A stretch of DNA of 64,000 nt from Craterostigma plantagineum (taxonomy: Eukaryota > Streptophyta > Magnoliopsida > Lamiales > Linderniaceae). Positions within the stretch are counted from its first letter, which is position 1. The number at the start of each line of letters is the position of its first letter. Both the position numbers and the translations under genes were made by a program. The DNA is taken from the NCBI GenBank assembly GCA_027422505.1, contig JAPQWV010000001.1, positions 9,176,001-9,240,000 of the forward strand. Reading direction: 5' to 3'. Below are positions 63,702 to 64,000 of this stretch, one piece after another. Below the pieces are notes generated by a model. That model was given only the letters and a program-made list of their open reading frames with translations, did no database searches and had not been told where the DNA came from.

Positions 63702-64000
63702 TTGCAGGTCTGTCATGTGTGGTATCTAGACTCGGGTTGCTCCACACACATGACAGGGAATAAGGTGCTGTTGAGCAACTTCTCCGAGCGCTATCTCGGA
63801 AGGGTCTCCTTCGGAAACGGTCAAATGGCGCCAATTCTAGGAACTGGCGATCTCGTGCACGATAAACTGACAATCAAGGGCATCTCCTATGTCGAGGGTT
63901 TGAGCTACAATCTCTTCAGCATTGGTCGATTTTGCGACAAAGGATACAAGGTTCTCTTCGAATCTGACATCTGCAGCATTATGGATGCCTCAGGACAATC
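63702..64000 (+). CDS. pol: R10 pol, protease start (runs off window)
   Basis: Open from TTGCAG (63702-63707) to the window end, in the gag frame, one codon after the stop. It carries [20 protein letters not shown] with the protease Asp, then [17 protein letters not shown] and the gag-pre-integrase opening [20 protein letters not shown]. Unlike R7 it has no frameshift at the LVHDKL position. The rest is off window, so intactness cannot be judged. Confidence 0.88.
   Translation, partial: MQVCHVWYLDSGCSTHMTGNKVLLSNFSERYLGRVSFGNGQMAPILGTGDLVHDKLTIKGISYVEGLSYNLFSIGRFCDKGYKVLFESDICSIMDASGQ

Larger units (their letters stand above)
58783..64000 (+). mobile_element. R10: copia element of the R7 family, inserted in R9 aORF, 3' part off window
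   Basis: 5' LTR, PBS, 1.67-kb leader, gag and the start of pol, running off the right edge. The last insertion of the nest, with aacct (58778-58782) as candidate target duplication. Gag and LTR match R7 closely. Gag carries several frameshifts, so even this innermost copy looks inactive. Confidence 0.9.

Overview
The window is repeat-rich plant nuclear DNA, probably from a flowering plant (eudicot). It consists almost entirely of nested LTR retrotransposons, and I see no convincing host gene, rRNA, tRNA or CRISPR array. The evidence is copia-order gag-pol remains (protease DSGCSxHMTG, then integrase, then reverse transcriptase YVDD, then RNase H), primer-binding sites complementary to plant initiator tRNA-Met, LTRs with TG...CA ends, and one Ty3/gypsy-type element. 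The copia elements look like the SIRE/Maximus lineage, because they carry a third ORF (called aORF here) between pol and the 3' LTR.

Layout (R numbers are my labels). R1 (1-8593, minus) is a decayed copia element with its 5' LTR at 8243-8593; it sits in the gag gene of R2. R2 (8594-14617, plus) is a second decayed copia copy, cut off in its RNase H by R3. R3 (14618-19642, minus) shows only its 3' LTR, aORF and spacer. R4 (plus) has a broken LTR at 19643-19860 and probably the pol at 25665-29350. R5 (19861 to about 25664, minus; 3' LTR, aORF, spacer) splits R4's LTR, and a 1956-bp solo LTR (26465-28420, target duplication caagt) splits R4's reverse transcriptase. R6 (29882-36253, minus) is an internally deleted Ty3/gypsy element with very long LTRs. 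R7 (36838-48608, minus) is the best-preserved copia element: aORF, an almost intact pol and a long gag. R8 (48609-49249, minus) is inserted in R7's gag, R9 (49250-58782, plus) in R8's aORF, and R10 (58783 to the window end, plus) in R9's aORF. This is a four-deep nest.

How the parts work together in a complete element: the LTR drives a genomic RNA; initiator tRNA-Met primes minus-strand DNA at the PBS next to the 5' LTR; Gag packages the RNA; Pol supplies protease, integrase, reverse transcriptase and RNase H; and the polypurine tract next to the 3' LTR primes plus-strand DNA. These elements add three less ordinary traits. First, the aORF has a conserved amino-terminal domain with a YLQQFW-type motif, a Ser/Thr/Pro-rich or acidic middle and a conserved carboxy-terminal domain. 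Second, a splice-acceptor-like CAG stands at or within about 10 bases of the aORF start in all four copies where the start is visible, with a plausible donor 0.8-1.3 kb upstream. Third, long arrays of short CGAAA/TTTCG words fill both the gag leader and the putative aORF intron.

Every element is broken by frameshifts, nonsense codons or later insertions. The closest to intact are the pols of R7 and R9, with one visible frameshift each. All identities and counts are by eye; no alignment or database search was run.
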